Source of the DNA: JAUIET01 sp045106985
GTDB lineage: Bacteria > Pseudomonadota > Gammaproteobacteria > Pseudomonadales > JAUIET01
DNA: 64,000 nt
Assembly (NCBI GenBank): GCA_045106985.1
Contig: JBGCFQ010000024.1
Location: 124,001-188,000, forward strand
Reading direction: 5' to 3'
Shown piece after piece: positions 8,761-17,087 of the stretch. Position 1 is the first letter of the stretch. Each line of letters starts with the position of its first letter. The translations under genes were made by a program, and so were the position numbers. Under the pieces are notes generated by a model. The model was not told where the DNA came from. It searched no databases and worked only from the letters and a program-made list of their open reading frames with translations.

Positions 8761-9435
8761 ATGACAGATTCATTACCAACTATCGCAATTCTCGGTGGCA
8801 CTGGCGCTCTCGGCACTGGTTTGGCCAGACGCTGGACCCAAGCCGGCTACAAGGTGATTATAGGTTCGCGTACAGAAGAGAAAGCTCAGGCCGCATTAGC
8901 AGATTTGGAAGAAGTAATGCTAGAGCGCGGCGCTTCAGCGAGTGCTGTGCAGGCGATGGAAAACCTTGCAGCAAGCGAAAAGGCTGACATAGTGGTGCTA
9001 ACCGTACCTTTCAGTCATCAACTTAGCACTTTGGATTACGTGAAGCCTGCGTTGCAAGGCAAAATTTTGATTGATGTAACCGTTCCTCTCGTTCCACCAA
9101 AAGTCGCAAGGGTGCAGTTGCCAGAATCAGGTTCGGCCGGTGCTGGTGCGCAAGCCGCTTTAGGAGAGGGTGTTCGTGTTGTGTCTGCGTTTCAGAATGT
9201 AGCAGCCCACCATTTGCAAGAAGGTCAGGGCATGGATTGTGACGTTCTGGTAACCGGCGACAACGTAGACGCGCGAAGCGAAGTAATCGCGCTCGTGGAA
9301 GCGGCGGGTATGCGAGGCTTTCACGCGGGGCCAATTGATAACGCAGCTGCCGCAGAGGCACTCACTAGCATTCTGATAAGCATAAACAAGCGCTACAAGT
9401 GCCACGCTGGTATACGTATTACGGGGTTGGAATAG
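8761..9435 (+). CDS. npdG: NADPH:coenzyme F420 oxidoreductase (F420-dependent NADP reductase)
   Basis: 224 residues, full length. The enzyme transfers hydride between NADP(H) and F420(H2) and is the usual way non-methanogens supply reduced F420. The N-terminus has the NADP Rossmann motif ILGGTGALGTGLARR (about 9-23) followed by GSRTEEKA, the basic pocket for the NADP 2'-phosphate. The middle (VVSAFQNVAAHHLQ) and the C-terminus (AEALTSILISINKRYKCHAGIRITGL) are diagnostic of the family. It is the first gene of a five-gene F420 operon and is followed 51 bp later by cofE. Confidence 0.92.
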   Translation: MTDSLPTIAILGGTGALGTGLARRWTQAGYKVIIGSRTEEKAQAALADLEEVMLERGASASAVQAMENLAASEKADIVVLTVPFSHQLSTLDYVKPALQGKILIDVTVPLVPPKVARVQLPESGSAGAGAQAALGEGVRVVSAFQNVAAHHLQEGQGMDCDVLVTGDNVDARSEVIALVEAAGMRGFHAGPIDNAAAAEALTSILISINKRYKCHAGIRITGLE

Positions 9436-9486
9436 GCGCTTAGAAATAGCGCGCTCAGTCGTTCCACTAAATAGTTAGTTATCATT

Positions 9487-10266
9487 ATGGGCAAAAGCAG
9501 TCGGCGTTTGGAGTTAATTGCTCTCGATGGTTATCCCTTGGTAGAGCCGGGCGACAATGTCGCGGCGCAAATTATTCAAGCGTTGACCAGCAATGATCTG
9601 TCACTTGAAGCTGGTGATGTAGTTGCCATTGCGCAGAAAATTATCTCAAAGGCGGAAGACCGTTATTGCACGCTTAGCGACGTAGAACCCAATGAGGATG
9701 CAAAGACTCTAGCTAAGCAGGTTGATAAAGACCCGCGGCTTGTGCAATTAATTCTGGATGAGTCGAATGAAGTTGTACGAACTCGACCAGGTGTTCTGAT
9801 CGTTGAGCACAGGCTGGGCTTGGTTCATGCGAATGCGGGAATCGATCAATCCAATATTCAAACGTCAGACGAACAGCCTCGTGCGTTGTTGCTGCCGCTT
9901 AATCCTGACGCAAGTGCAAGAGAGCTGCAAAATCAACTTTTTACGGCGACAGGAAAAGACGTTTATGTACTCATCAACGACAGTGCAGGCCGTGCCTGGC
10001 GCAATGGCACCAGCGGAATCGCTATTGGCTCGGCGGGTTTCGAGACACTCGAGGACTTGATTGGCGGCTTTGACATGTTTGGCAATGAACTTCGAGTAAC
10101 CACGGTTGGTGTTGCCGACGAGTTAGCGGCAGCTGCGTCTTTTATGATGGGGCAAGCGGCTGAAGCGACGCCAGTAGTGTTGATTCGTGGAGCTCAGTTA
10201 ACAAGTAGCCAAACATCGGGAGCCCGCGACTTAGTGCGCGACAAGCAGCTTGATTTGTTTCGCTGA
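9487..10266 (+). CDS. cofE: Coenzyme F420-0:L-glutamate ligase
   Basis: 259 residues. CofE adds gamma-linked glutamates to F420-0 using GTP. The family pattern is clear: VEPGDNVAAQI near the N-terminus, GDVVAIAQKIISKAE, ILDESNEVVRTRPGVLIVEHRLGLVHANAGID in the centre, and VLINDSAGRAWRNGTSGIAIGSAG. The length equals CofE alone; there is no C-terminal FMN-binding nitroreductase domain as in mycobacterial FbiB. That missing domain reduces dehydro-F420-0, so its absence bears on which three-carbon precursor is used. It lies between npdG and cofD in the operon. Confidence 0.93.
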   Translation: MGKSSRRLELIALDGYPLVEPGDNVAAQIIQALTSNDLSLEAGDVVAIAQKIISKAEDRYCTLSDVEPNEDAKTLAKQVDKDPRLVQLILDESNEVVRTRPGVLIVEHRLGLVHANAGIDQSNIQTSDEQPRALLLPLNPDASARELQNQLFTATGKDVYVLINDSAGRAWRNGTSGIAIGSAGFETLEDLIGGFDMFGNELRVTTVGVADELAAAASFMMGQAAEATPVVLIRGAQLTSSQTSGARDLVRDKQLDLFR

Positions 10267-10310
10267 GCAAATGGCCGTTCAATGGCTGAGGATATAAGTG
10301 AGTAAGTGTC

Positions 10311-11273
10311 GTGTTAAGTAGTAGCGGTATGCAGGGTGTTTTAGCGCTCAGCGGAGGCGTGGGCGGAGCCAAGCTTGCAGCTGGTTTGGCCGCTGCTTTG
10401 CCCGCCGAATTACTTACAATTGTGGCCAATACCGGCGACGATTTTCAGCATTTTGGTTTTCATATCGCTCCCGATCTCGATAGTGTTATGTATGCGTTGG
10501 CAGGTGAAAATGACCGAAAGCGTGGCTGGGGGCTCGCCGACGAAAGTTGGCAATTTATGGAGGCTCTCGCAGCCGTTGGCGGTGAAACCTGGTTTCGCTT
10601 GGGTGACCGGGATTTGGCAACGCATGTGCAGCGTACGGCATTGCTGAACAGTGGCCTCGGTCTGGAGGCAGCCACACAGGGTTTATGTGAGCAGCTGGGC
10701 ATTCAGCACAGGCTTATTCCAATGACAGACCAGGCTGTAAGAACCATTGTTCAAACCAAAGAAGGCGATCTCGAATTTCAACAGTATTTTGTAGCCCACC
10801 AGTGTGAGCCCAAGGTAAAGGGCTTTTACTTCGACGGCATCGGCAAAGCGCTTCCCAACAAGGCTATTGGTGCTGATTTGCAAGCCGAACGCTACCGGGC
10901 TGTGATCATTTGTCCGTCAAACCCCTTTGTTAGCGTTGATCCTATTCTGCGCTTAGAAGGCGTGCAGCAGGCGCTAAGATCTTTCAGTGGTCCTCGCGTT
11001 GCTGTCTCACCGATTGTGGGTGGCAAAGCACTAAAGGGCCCCGCGGCAAAGATGATGAAAGAGCTATCTATGCCCAGCGACGCCTTGGGTGTGGCTCACT
11101 ATTACAAGGGGCTACTAAGTCATTTTGTAATTGATCATGTGGACGCGCATTTAACGCCGGCTATTGAAGAGCTGGGTTTAAAAGTGATCTGTACGAATAG
11201 TGTGATGCGCTCAATTGAAGATCAGCAGCAGCTGGCCATTGAAATATTGGAAGAGATAAACGGTGCTGGGTAA
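10311..11273 (+). CDS. cofD: 2-phospho-L-lactate transferase (F420-0 synthase)
   Basis: 320 residues if the GTG at 10311 is used. The ATG at 10329 (MQGVLALSGGVGGAKLAAGL) fits the family N-terminus and is equally likely; neither has a strong ribosome site. CofD joins the activated phospho-lactyl, phosphoenolpyruvyl or phosphoglyceryl moiety to FO. Visible signatures are the LSGGVGGAKLA loop, VANTGDDFQHFGFHIAPDLD, FRLGDRDLATH, and CPSNPFVSVDPIL. Its 3' end overlaps cofC by 11 bp, indicating translational coupling of the two enzymes that share the unstable nucleotide-activated intermediate. Confidence 0.93.
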   Translation: MLSSSGMQGVLALSGGVGGAKLAAGLAAALPAELLTIVANTGDDFQHFGFHIAPDLDSVMYALAGENDRKRGWGLADESWQFMEALAAVGGETWFRLGDRDLATHVQRTALLNSGLGLEAATQGLCEQLGIQHRLIPMTDQAVRTIVQTKEGDLEFQQYFVAHQCEPKVKGFYFDGIGKALPNKAIGADLQAERYRAVIICPSNPFVSVDPILRLEGVQQALRSFSGPRVAVSPIVGGKALKGPAAKMMKELSMPSDALGVAHYYKGLLSHFVIDHVDAHLTPAIEELGLKVICTNSVMRSIEDQQQLAIEILEEINGAG

Positions 11274-11913
11274 GGTGTGCGCAGTGGTGCCTTTTCGCTC
11301 CTTTTCCAGCGGTAAACAGCGTTTAAGTGCTGCTATGACCAACGAAAGCCGCAGCTTGTTTGTTGAAGCCATGCTAGAAGATACGCTGCGCGCCTTACTG
11401 GGCAGCACACAGCTCGATCGTGTACTTGTACTGAGCAACGACAAAGCAGCAGCAGCCCTGGCGCGTGAGCTTGGCGCAGTCTGCGTGGCCGAGCCAGCGG
11501 GGACGGCTGGCCTGAATGCTGTAGTGCAGGCGACGGCAAATGAATTGAGCCCCTTTTACGACAGCTTGTTAGTGGTACACGGTGATTTGCCACTTTTGCA
11601 GACAGCAGAAGTAGATCAGCTGATAACCGCACATAAAGAGCTTAAGCAAGCCCCAGGACTTAGCATAGTGCCTGATCGTCATGGCCAGGGCAGCAATTGC
11701 GTTCTAGTGTCACCCCCGAATGCGCTACGCTTTCATTACGGTGCGGGAAGTTTGCCAAAACATCTGGCTTTCGCCAAACAGCACGGCATACTGTCACAGA
11801 CTGTAGAACTGACCGGTGCTGGATTGGATATCGATGTGCCGGATGATCTTGCTGCTCTGCGCGCGCATGAATATTTATCTCTTGCGGTTCGCGTTTCAGC
11901 CGTATTGGAGTAG
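11263..11913 (+). CDS. cofC: 2-phospho-L-lactate (or PEP/3-phosphoglycerate) guanylyltransferase
   Basis: 216 residues from a GTG overlapping the end of cofD. CofC is a small nucleotidyltransferase that activates a three-carbon phosphoacid with GTP for CofD. The sequence shows VVPFRSFSSGKQRLS at the N-terminus (the nucleotide-binding loop), VLVLSNDKAAAALARELG, and the metal-binding region LLVVHGDLPLLQTAEVD. The C-terminus ELTGAGLDIDVPDDLAAL matches the conserved GxxxDIDTPxDL pattern. Which phosphoacid it accepts (2-phospholactate, PEP or 3-phosphoglycerate) cannot be told by eye. Confidence 0.9.
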   Translation: MLGKVCAVVPFRSFSSGKQRLSAAMTNESRSLFVEAMLEDTLRALLGSTQLDRVLVLSNDKAAAALARELGAVCVAEPAGTAGLNAVVQATANELSPFYDSLLVVHGDLPLLQTAEVDQLITAHKELKQAPGLSIVPDRHGQGSNCVLVSPPNALRFHYGAGSLPKHLAFAKQHGILSQTVELTGAGLDIDVPDDLAALRAHEYLSLAVRVSAVLE

Positions 11914-11924
11914 TTGGAGTTTTT

Positions 11925-14465
11925 TTGGACGTTAAAAACGGTAGCAAACAACTGGCTCGGTTTTCGAGCCTTACGGATACAGATTGCATCGATGGTCTGA
12001 GCAATGATGTCGCGTTGCAGTTGGTGCAGGCCACGGATTACGACGCTTTGCTTGCGCGTGCTGCGTCATTACGTGACATGCAGTTTGGCAGCCTTGTTAC
12101 CTACTCGCGCAAAGTGTTTATCCCTCTAACGTATCTATGTAGAGACGTTTGTCATTACTGCACCTTTGCCCAAACACCGAAAAAAATAGAACACGCCTAC
12201 ATGCCGGTTGATGAGGTCATCGAACAGGTAAAGCGTGCCGAAAAACAGGGTTGCAAAGAAGCGCTGTTTACTCTGGGTGAAAAACCCGAGCTGCGTTACA
12301 AGGCGGCTAGAGACGCATTGCAGGAATTAGGTTATAGCAGCACGATAGAGTATCTCGCGGCAGTAGCTCAGCGAGTTAGAGATGAGACGACTGTTTTGCC
12401 GCACCTTAATCCTGGTTGTATGAGCACTGAGGAGCTGCAACTGCTGCGTCCCGTTGCCGCGTCAATGGGCATAATGCTGGAAAGCTCGGCCGATCGCTTA
12501 AGCGAAAAAGGCATGCCTCATTACGGGTCGCCCGATAAATTACCCGAAACACGTTTAGCAGCTATCGCCAGAGCGGGCGAAGCCCAAATTCCTTTTACAA
12601 CAGGCATATTGATTGGTATTGGTGAGAACCGAATTGAGCGAATTCAATCATTGTTAGATATTCGTCAATTGCACGGCCGATTCGGGCATATTCAAGAAGT
12701 TATTATTCAGAACTTTCGCGCTAAGCCCGGTACTTTAATGCATGAGGCCCCGGAGCCAGATCTTGATGAGCTGCTGTGGACGATAGCAATGGCCCGATTG
12801 ATTTTTGGCCCAGAGATGAGCATTCAGGCTCCTCCAAATCTCAGCCCAGGTGTTTTGCCTCAGCTAGTGGCCGCCGGTATTAATGACTGGGGTGGCGTGT
12901 CGCCGGTTACGCCCGATTTTGTGAACCCGGAAGCGCCGTGGCCGCATCTCGACAAGCTGCGGAGTGAGACCGCTCAGGCTGGCAAGTTACTGCATGAGCG
13001 GCTTACGATCTACCCCGCATATGCTAAAGATGCCGAGCGCTGGTTGGACGCCGCCATGCGCGCGCCTGTGCTTCAACTCCTCGATGCCCAAGGATTACCG
13101 CGCACGGACGAATGGATGACCGGCGCTGCGAATGCCGAGCTTCCTGCTAACGATGTTGCCCTGTTGCAGAAATCAGACAGAGCGCATAGGTCACGGCAAG
13201 ATTCCACTGCACAGCTAGAAAACCTGGATATCGATACGCCTCAACTTCAGGTCAGTCAACAGCTAAGAGACATAGTAGCGACTGCCCGTGCAGGCAAGGT
13301 CTTGACCGAGCAGCAAATAGTGAGGTTGTTCGAAGCTCGAGGTGCTGAGTTTCAGTTTGTTACAGCTGAGGCCGATAAACTGCGTGCCGAGGTCGTTGGC
13401 GATACCGTTAGTTATGTGGTTACCCGTAACATTAACTACACCAATATCTGTTATTTCAAATGCCAGTTTTGTGCCTTTTCGAAAGGTAAGCTCAGTGAGA
13501 ACCTAAGGGGGCGGCCTTATGACTTGAGCGAAGAAGAAATAGCGCGAAGGGTTAGCGAAGCCTGGGAGCGTGGCGCAACGGAAGTCTGCATGCAGGGTGG
13601 GATACATCCGGAGTATACGGGTGCCAAATACCTTGATATCTGCCGAATAGTAAAGCAAGCCGCACCAGACATGCACATCCATGCCTTTTCGCCGCTTGAA
13701 GTTTGGCAAGGTGCTGCAACCCTGGGAATAAGTTCCAAGGAGTTCCTTGCTCAGCTCAAAGACGCTGGTTTGTCTACTTTGCCAGGTACGGCCGCTGAAA
13801 TACTTGATGATGAAGTGCGCGCCATTATTTGCCCGGACAAAATCAATACTGCGCAGTGGTTGCAGCTAATTGAAGAAGCGCATGAGCTGGGTATGCGAAC
13901 CACTGCGACGATTATGTTCGGTCATGTAGATGGCTATCAACATTGGGCTAGGCATATGCTCCGTGTTCGGGAAGTACAAGAGCGCACTGGCGGGTTCACC
14001 GAGTTTGTTCCTCTCCCGTTCGTTGCGAGCGAAGCCCCGATGTATTTAAAGGGTAAGGCTCGCCGTGGGCCAACATTTAGAGAGTGCATTTTGATGCATG
14101 CCGTTGCACGTCTGGTTTTCAATGGCCAGATCGACAATATTCAGGCCTCTTGGGTCAAGCTGGGACATGACGGCGTGCAGCATTGCTTGAACGCGGGCGT
14201 CAATGATCTTGGCGGCACTTTGATGAACGAAACGATTACGCGTTCAGCTGGAGCCGATCACGGCCAAGAGACTGGCCCAGAGATGATGGAGTCTTTGATA
14301 AGATCGGCTGGTCGCGAACCGAGGTTGCGCAATACCTTGTACGACGATGCTGATTTGGAACGCCGAGCTGCGGCTTTCGTGGCTCCTGAACTTATTGCTG
14401 TCAGCAACACCACACCTGGCAAATCGGCTCGACTTCAAAAGCCTGAGCTGTTCCGCAATATTTAG
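11925..14465 (+). CDS. fbiC: Bifunctional FO synthase (CofG-CofH fusion)
   Basis: 846 residues from a TTG at 11925 preceded by GGAG. The enzyme makes the deazaflavin FO from tyrosine and a ribityl-diaminouracil. Two radical-SAM halves are fused: the N-terminal CofG half carries the 4Fe-4S motif C-RDV-C-HY-C at about residue 67, and the C-terminal CofH half carries C-YFK-C-QF-C at about residue 510. Both cysteine triads (CX3CX2C) are intact. Bacteria such as actinomycetes have this fusion (FbiC), whereas archaea usually keep two proteins. It is the last gene of the operon; together with cofC, cofD and cofE the route to F420 is nearly complete here. Confidence 0.95.
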   Translation: MDVKNGSKQLARFSSLTDTDCIDGLSNDVALQLVQATDYDALLARAASLRDMQFGSLVTYSRKVFIPLTYLCRDVCHYCTFAQTPKKIEHAYMPVDEVIEQVKRAEKQGCKEALFTLGEKPELRYKAARDALQELGYSSTIEYLAAVAQRVRDETTVLPHLNPGCMSTEELQLLRPVAASMGIMLESSADRLSEKGMPHYGSPDKLPETRLAAIARAGEAQIPFTTGILIGIGENRIERIQSLLDIRQLHGRFGHIQEVIIQNFRAKPGTLMHEAPEPDLDELLWTIAMARLIFGPEMSIQAPPNLSPGVLPQLVAAGINDWGGVSPVTPDFVNPEAPWPHLDKLRSETAQAGKLLHERLTIYPAYAKDAERWLDAAMRAPVLQLLDAQGLPRTDEWMTGAANAELPANDVALLQKSDRAHRSRQDSTAQLENLDIDTPQLQVSQQLRDIVATARAGKVLTEQQIVRLFEARGAEFQFVTAEADKLRAEVVGDTVSYVVTRNINYTNICYFKCQFCAFSKGKLSENLRGRPYDLSEEEIARRVSEAWERGATEVCMQGGIHPEYTGAKYLDICRIVKQAAPDMHIHAFSPLEVWQGAATLGISSKEFLAQLKDAGLSTLPGTAAEILDDEVRAIICPDKINTAQWLQLIEEAHELGMRTTATIMFGHVDGYQHWARHMLRVREVQERTGGFTEFVPLPFVASEAPMYLKGKARRGPTFRECILMHAVARLVFNGQIDNIQASWVKLGHDGVQHCLNAGVNDLGGTLMNETITRSAGADHGQETGPEMMESLIRSAGREPRLRNTLYDDADLERRAAAFVAPELIAVSNTTPGKSARLQKPELFRNI

Positions 14466-14689
14466 AAATGTTCGCGTTCATCCGGTCAATTCTTTAGCTG
14501 ACTCTCAGACTCTGCACCATGCCCTTGTAAAAGCGCCCTCACGGCTTTGTCGGGCTAATAGTGCTCAATGTAGCTGATTACTCTCAATTCAGATTACCGG
14601 CAACACGATCAATAGAAACTCAGCGCCTGATCACGTAAGATTAACGGATAGTTAAGTTACACCGATTTGACCAAAGCGGAGATTTTCAA
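14466..14689. other. Spacer between F420 operon and malate synthase
   Basis: About 220 bp with no convincing gene. A GGAG-type ribosome site at about 14676-14681 belongs to the malate synthase TTG start. No clear terminator with a T-run was found after fbiC. Confidence 0.4.
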
Positions 14690-16861
14690 TTGATTGACAA
14701 GAATGGGCTGCAAGTTGCTGAAATACTTGCAAATTTCATTGAGCAAGAAGCGTTGCCAGACACAGCTGTGAGTGCGATCGATTTTTGGCAGGGCTTCGCA
14801 TCTATCGTTGAGAGTTTCGCTCCGGAGAATCGTGCACTACTGGCCAAGCGCGAAGACCTTCAACTTCAAATCGATTCCTGGCACCAGGCTAATGCTGCTT
14901 TGGAGTTTGATGCTGTCGAATACGACGCTTTTTTGCGTGATATTGGCTATTTATTGCCAGAGCCAGGTGACTTTACGATTGAAAAGACCAACGCCGATGC
15001 TGAGATTGCGACAATTGCTGGGCCGCAGCTTGTGGTTCCAATTTCGAATGCAAGGTTCTCACTAAACGCGGCCAATGCGCGCTGGGGAAGTTTGTACGAT
15101 GCACTGTATGGGACTGATGTCATCGCTGAGGCAAATGGTGCTGACAAAACTGCGGGCTATAACCCAGTGCGTGGCGCGGAAGTAGTTGCCTACGGCCGTC
15201 AATTTTTAGATGACAACTTCCCTTTGCAAACAGGTAGCCATACCGATGCTACGTCTTACCGCGTTGAAGCCGGTGCATTGGTAGTAGAGCAGGGCAAGTT
15301 TCAGTCGGGTTTGCAGCATGCCGCGGCTTTCGAGGGAACTCGTCACGATGAGGCGGGTGTGCTCGTTGCCGTACTGTTAAAGAAACACGGTTTGCACGTT
15401 GAAATTCAGATTGATCCGTCTTCTCCTATCGGTAAAACGGATTTGGCGGGCGTAAAAGATCTGCTGATGGAATCCGCTATTTCGAACATTCAGGATTGTG
15501 AAGATTCGGTGGCAGCGGTGGATGCAGCCGACAAAGTCGTTGTGTATCGAAACTGGCTAGGCTTAATGCGCGGAGACTTGCAAGAGAGTTTCAGTAAAGG
15601 CGGTAAAACGATGACTCGTTCGTTAAATGCCGACCGCGAGTACAAAGGCCCTGACGGCTCACCTTTTTCGATTCCTGGTCGTTGTTTATTGCTGATCCGA
15701 AATGTCGGTCACCTGATGACAAATCCTGCGATCGTCGATGCGCAAGGTCATGAAATACCTGAAGGCATAATGGACGCTGTGGTGACGAGCATGATCGCCA
15801 AGCATGACCTTCTTGGAACTGGGCCGTTGCGCAATTCGCGCACGGGCAGTGTCTATATTGTAAAGCCAAAAATGCACGGGCCAGAAGAAGTAGCGTTTAC
15901 CTGCCGACTTTTCTCCGCAGTAGAAGATTTACTTGATTTGCCACGCAATACTTTGAAAGTTGGCATTATGGATGAGGAGCGTCGTACCACGGTTAATCTC
16001 AAAGCCTGCATTTATGCTGCTCGAGAAAGAGTTATTTTTATCAACACAGGGTTTCTTGACCGAACGGGCGATGAGATTCACACATCAATGCACGCGGGGC
16101 CTATGGTTTGCAAGGGGCCAATGAAAGATCAGGCCTGGATAAAGGCCTACGAAGACTGGAATGTTGACGTCGGTCTGCGCTGTGGTTTGAGTGGGCAGGC
16201 GCAAATCGGTAAGGGTATGTGGGCCAAACCGGACGAAATGGCTGAAATGATGGAGGCCAAAATTGGTCATCCATTAGCAGGCGCTAACTGCGCCTGGGTG
16301 CCTTCGCCCACGGCGGCTACTTTGCACGTTATGCATTATCACGCCGTAAATGTTGCCGAGGTTCAATCCCAGCTGAAGACACGGACGCCAGCGAGCCTTA
16401 CTGATATTTTAACGATCCCTGTCTCAAGTCAAGTTGCCGATCTGGCTGAAGACGAGATTCTCCGAGAGCTGGATAACAATTCGCAGGGAATTTTAGGCTA
16501 CGTTGTACGTTGGGTTAATCATGGGGTGGGTTGCTCTAAGGTACCTGATATCAATAATGTTGGTTTGATGGAAGATCGCGCGACGCTTCGAATATCGAGC
16601 CAGCACATGGCTAATTGGTTATTGCATGGAATATGTTCTGCCGAACAAATTACGGCGTCTTTAGAACGCATGGCGGTTATCGTTGATGCGCAAAATGCCT
16701 CGGATCCGGAATATCAGCCAATGGCTCCAGACTTCACGAGCAGCATAGCGTTCCAGGCCGCCTCGGACCTTGTGTTTAAAGGTGGCGTGCAGCCCAGCGG
16801 TTATACAGAGCCTTTGCTGCATAATCGTCGGCTGCAGCTAAAGAGGGCCGAAGCGAGCTAG
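14690..16861 (+). CDS. glcB: Malate synthase G
   Basis: 723 residues, the length of the monomeric G-type enzyme. It condenses glyoxylate with acetyl-CoA to malate in the glyoxylate shunt or glycolate use. Visible signatures are VAYGRQFLDDNFPL, the RSLNADREYKGPDGS segment, the HGPEEVAFTCRLFSAVEDLL region, MDEERRTTVNLKACI with catalytic-site residues, FINTGFLDRTGDEIHTSM and NCAWVPSPTAATLHVMHYH. The start is a TTG at 14690 with a good purine-rich site upstream. It stands alone: no isocitrate lyase or glycolate oxidase gene is adjacent. Confidence 0.95.
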   Translation: MIDKNGLQVAEILANFIEQEALPDTAVSAIDFWQGFASIVESFAPENRALLAKREDLQLQIDSWHQANAALEFDAVEYDAFLRDIGYLLPEPGDFTIEKTNADAEIATIAGPQLVVPISNARFSLNAANARWGSLYDALYGTDVIAEANGADKTAGYNPVRGAEVVAYGRQFLDDNFPLQTGSHTDATSYRVEAGALVVEQGKFQSGLQHAAAFEGTRHDEAGVLVAVLLKKHGLHVEIQIDPSSPIGKTDLAGVKDLLMESAISNIQDCEDSVAAVDAADKVVVYRNWLGLMRGDLQESFSKGGKTMTRSLNADREYKGPDGSPFSIPGRCLLLIRNVGHLMTNPAIVDAQGHEIPEGIMDAVVTSMIAKHDLLGTGPLRNSRTGSVYIVKPKMHGPEEVAFTCRLFSAVEDLLDLPRNTLKVGIMDEERRTTVNLKACIYAARERVIFINTGFLDRTGDEIHTSMHAGPMVCKGPMKDQAWIKAYEDWNVDVGLRCGLSGQAQIGKGMWAKPDEMAEMMEAKIGHPLAGANCAWVPSPTAATLHVMHYHAVNVAEVQSQLKTRTPASLTDILTIPVSSQVADLAEDEILRELDNNSQGILGYVVRWVNHGVGCSKVPDINNVGLMEDRATLRISSQHMANWLLHGICSAEQITASLERMAVIVDAQNASDPEYQPMAPDFTSSIAFQAASDLVFKGGVQPSGYTEPLLHNRRLQLKRAEAS

Positions 16862-17033
16862 TTGAGGCTGTCACGGCGGCTGCGAGGCTCAGAAGTTGCC
16901 TGGAGCATCTTTGAGTAACGTGGGATTCAAGATTCAGGTTTTGTTCATGATTTAGCGAGCACACTGTGGCATGCTAAACACTTCGGCCGGTTTAATGCCT
17001 AGTGCACTAATCCAGTCGATCGCCCGGTGCGTA

Positions 17034-17061
17034 GGAACAAATAATTAGAGTGGTTGTCTGA
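17034..17061 (+). promoter_or_regulatory. Sigma-E-like promoter of the envelope cluster
   Basis: GGAACAA at 17034-17040, then 16 nt, then TCTGA at 17057-17061. The sigma-E (RpoE) consensus is GGAACTT, 15-16 nt, TCNNA or TCTGA. The spacing equals that of the rpoE promoter in this same window (36368-36395). The only departures are the last two bases of the -35 box. Transcription would begin near 17068, about 20 nt before the first gene of the cluster. Confidence 0.55.
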
Positions 17062-17087
17062 TAGAAGACTACCGACACACAATCCTG

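Noticed and set aside
14520..14560. Possible terminator after fbiC
   Set aside because: GC-rich short pairing without a T-run; no convincing stem.
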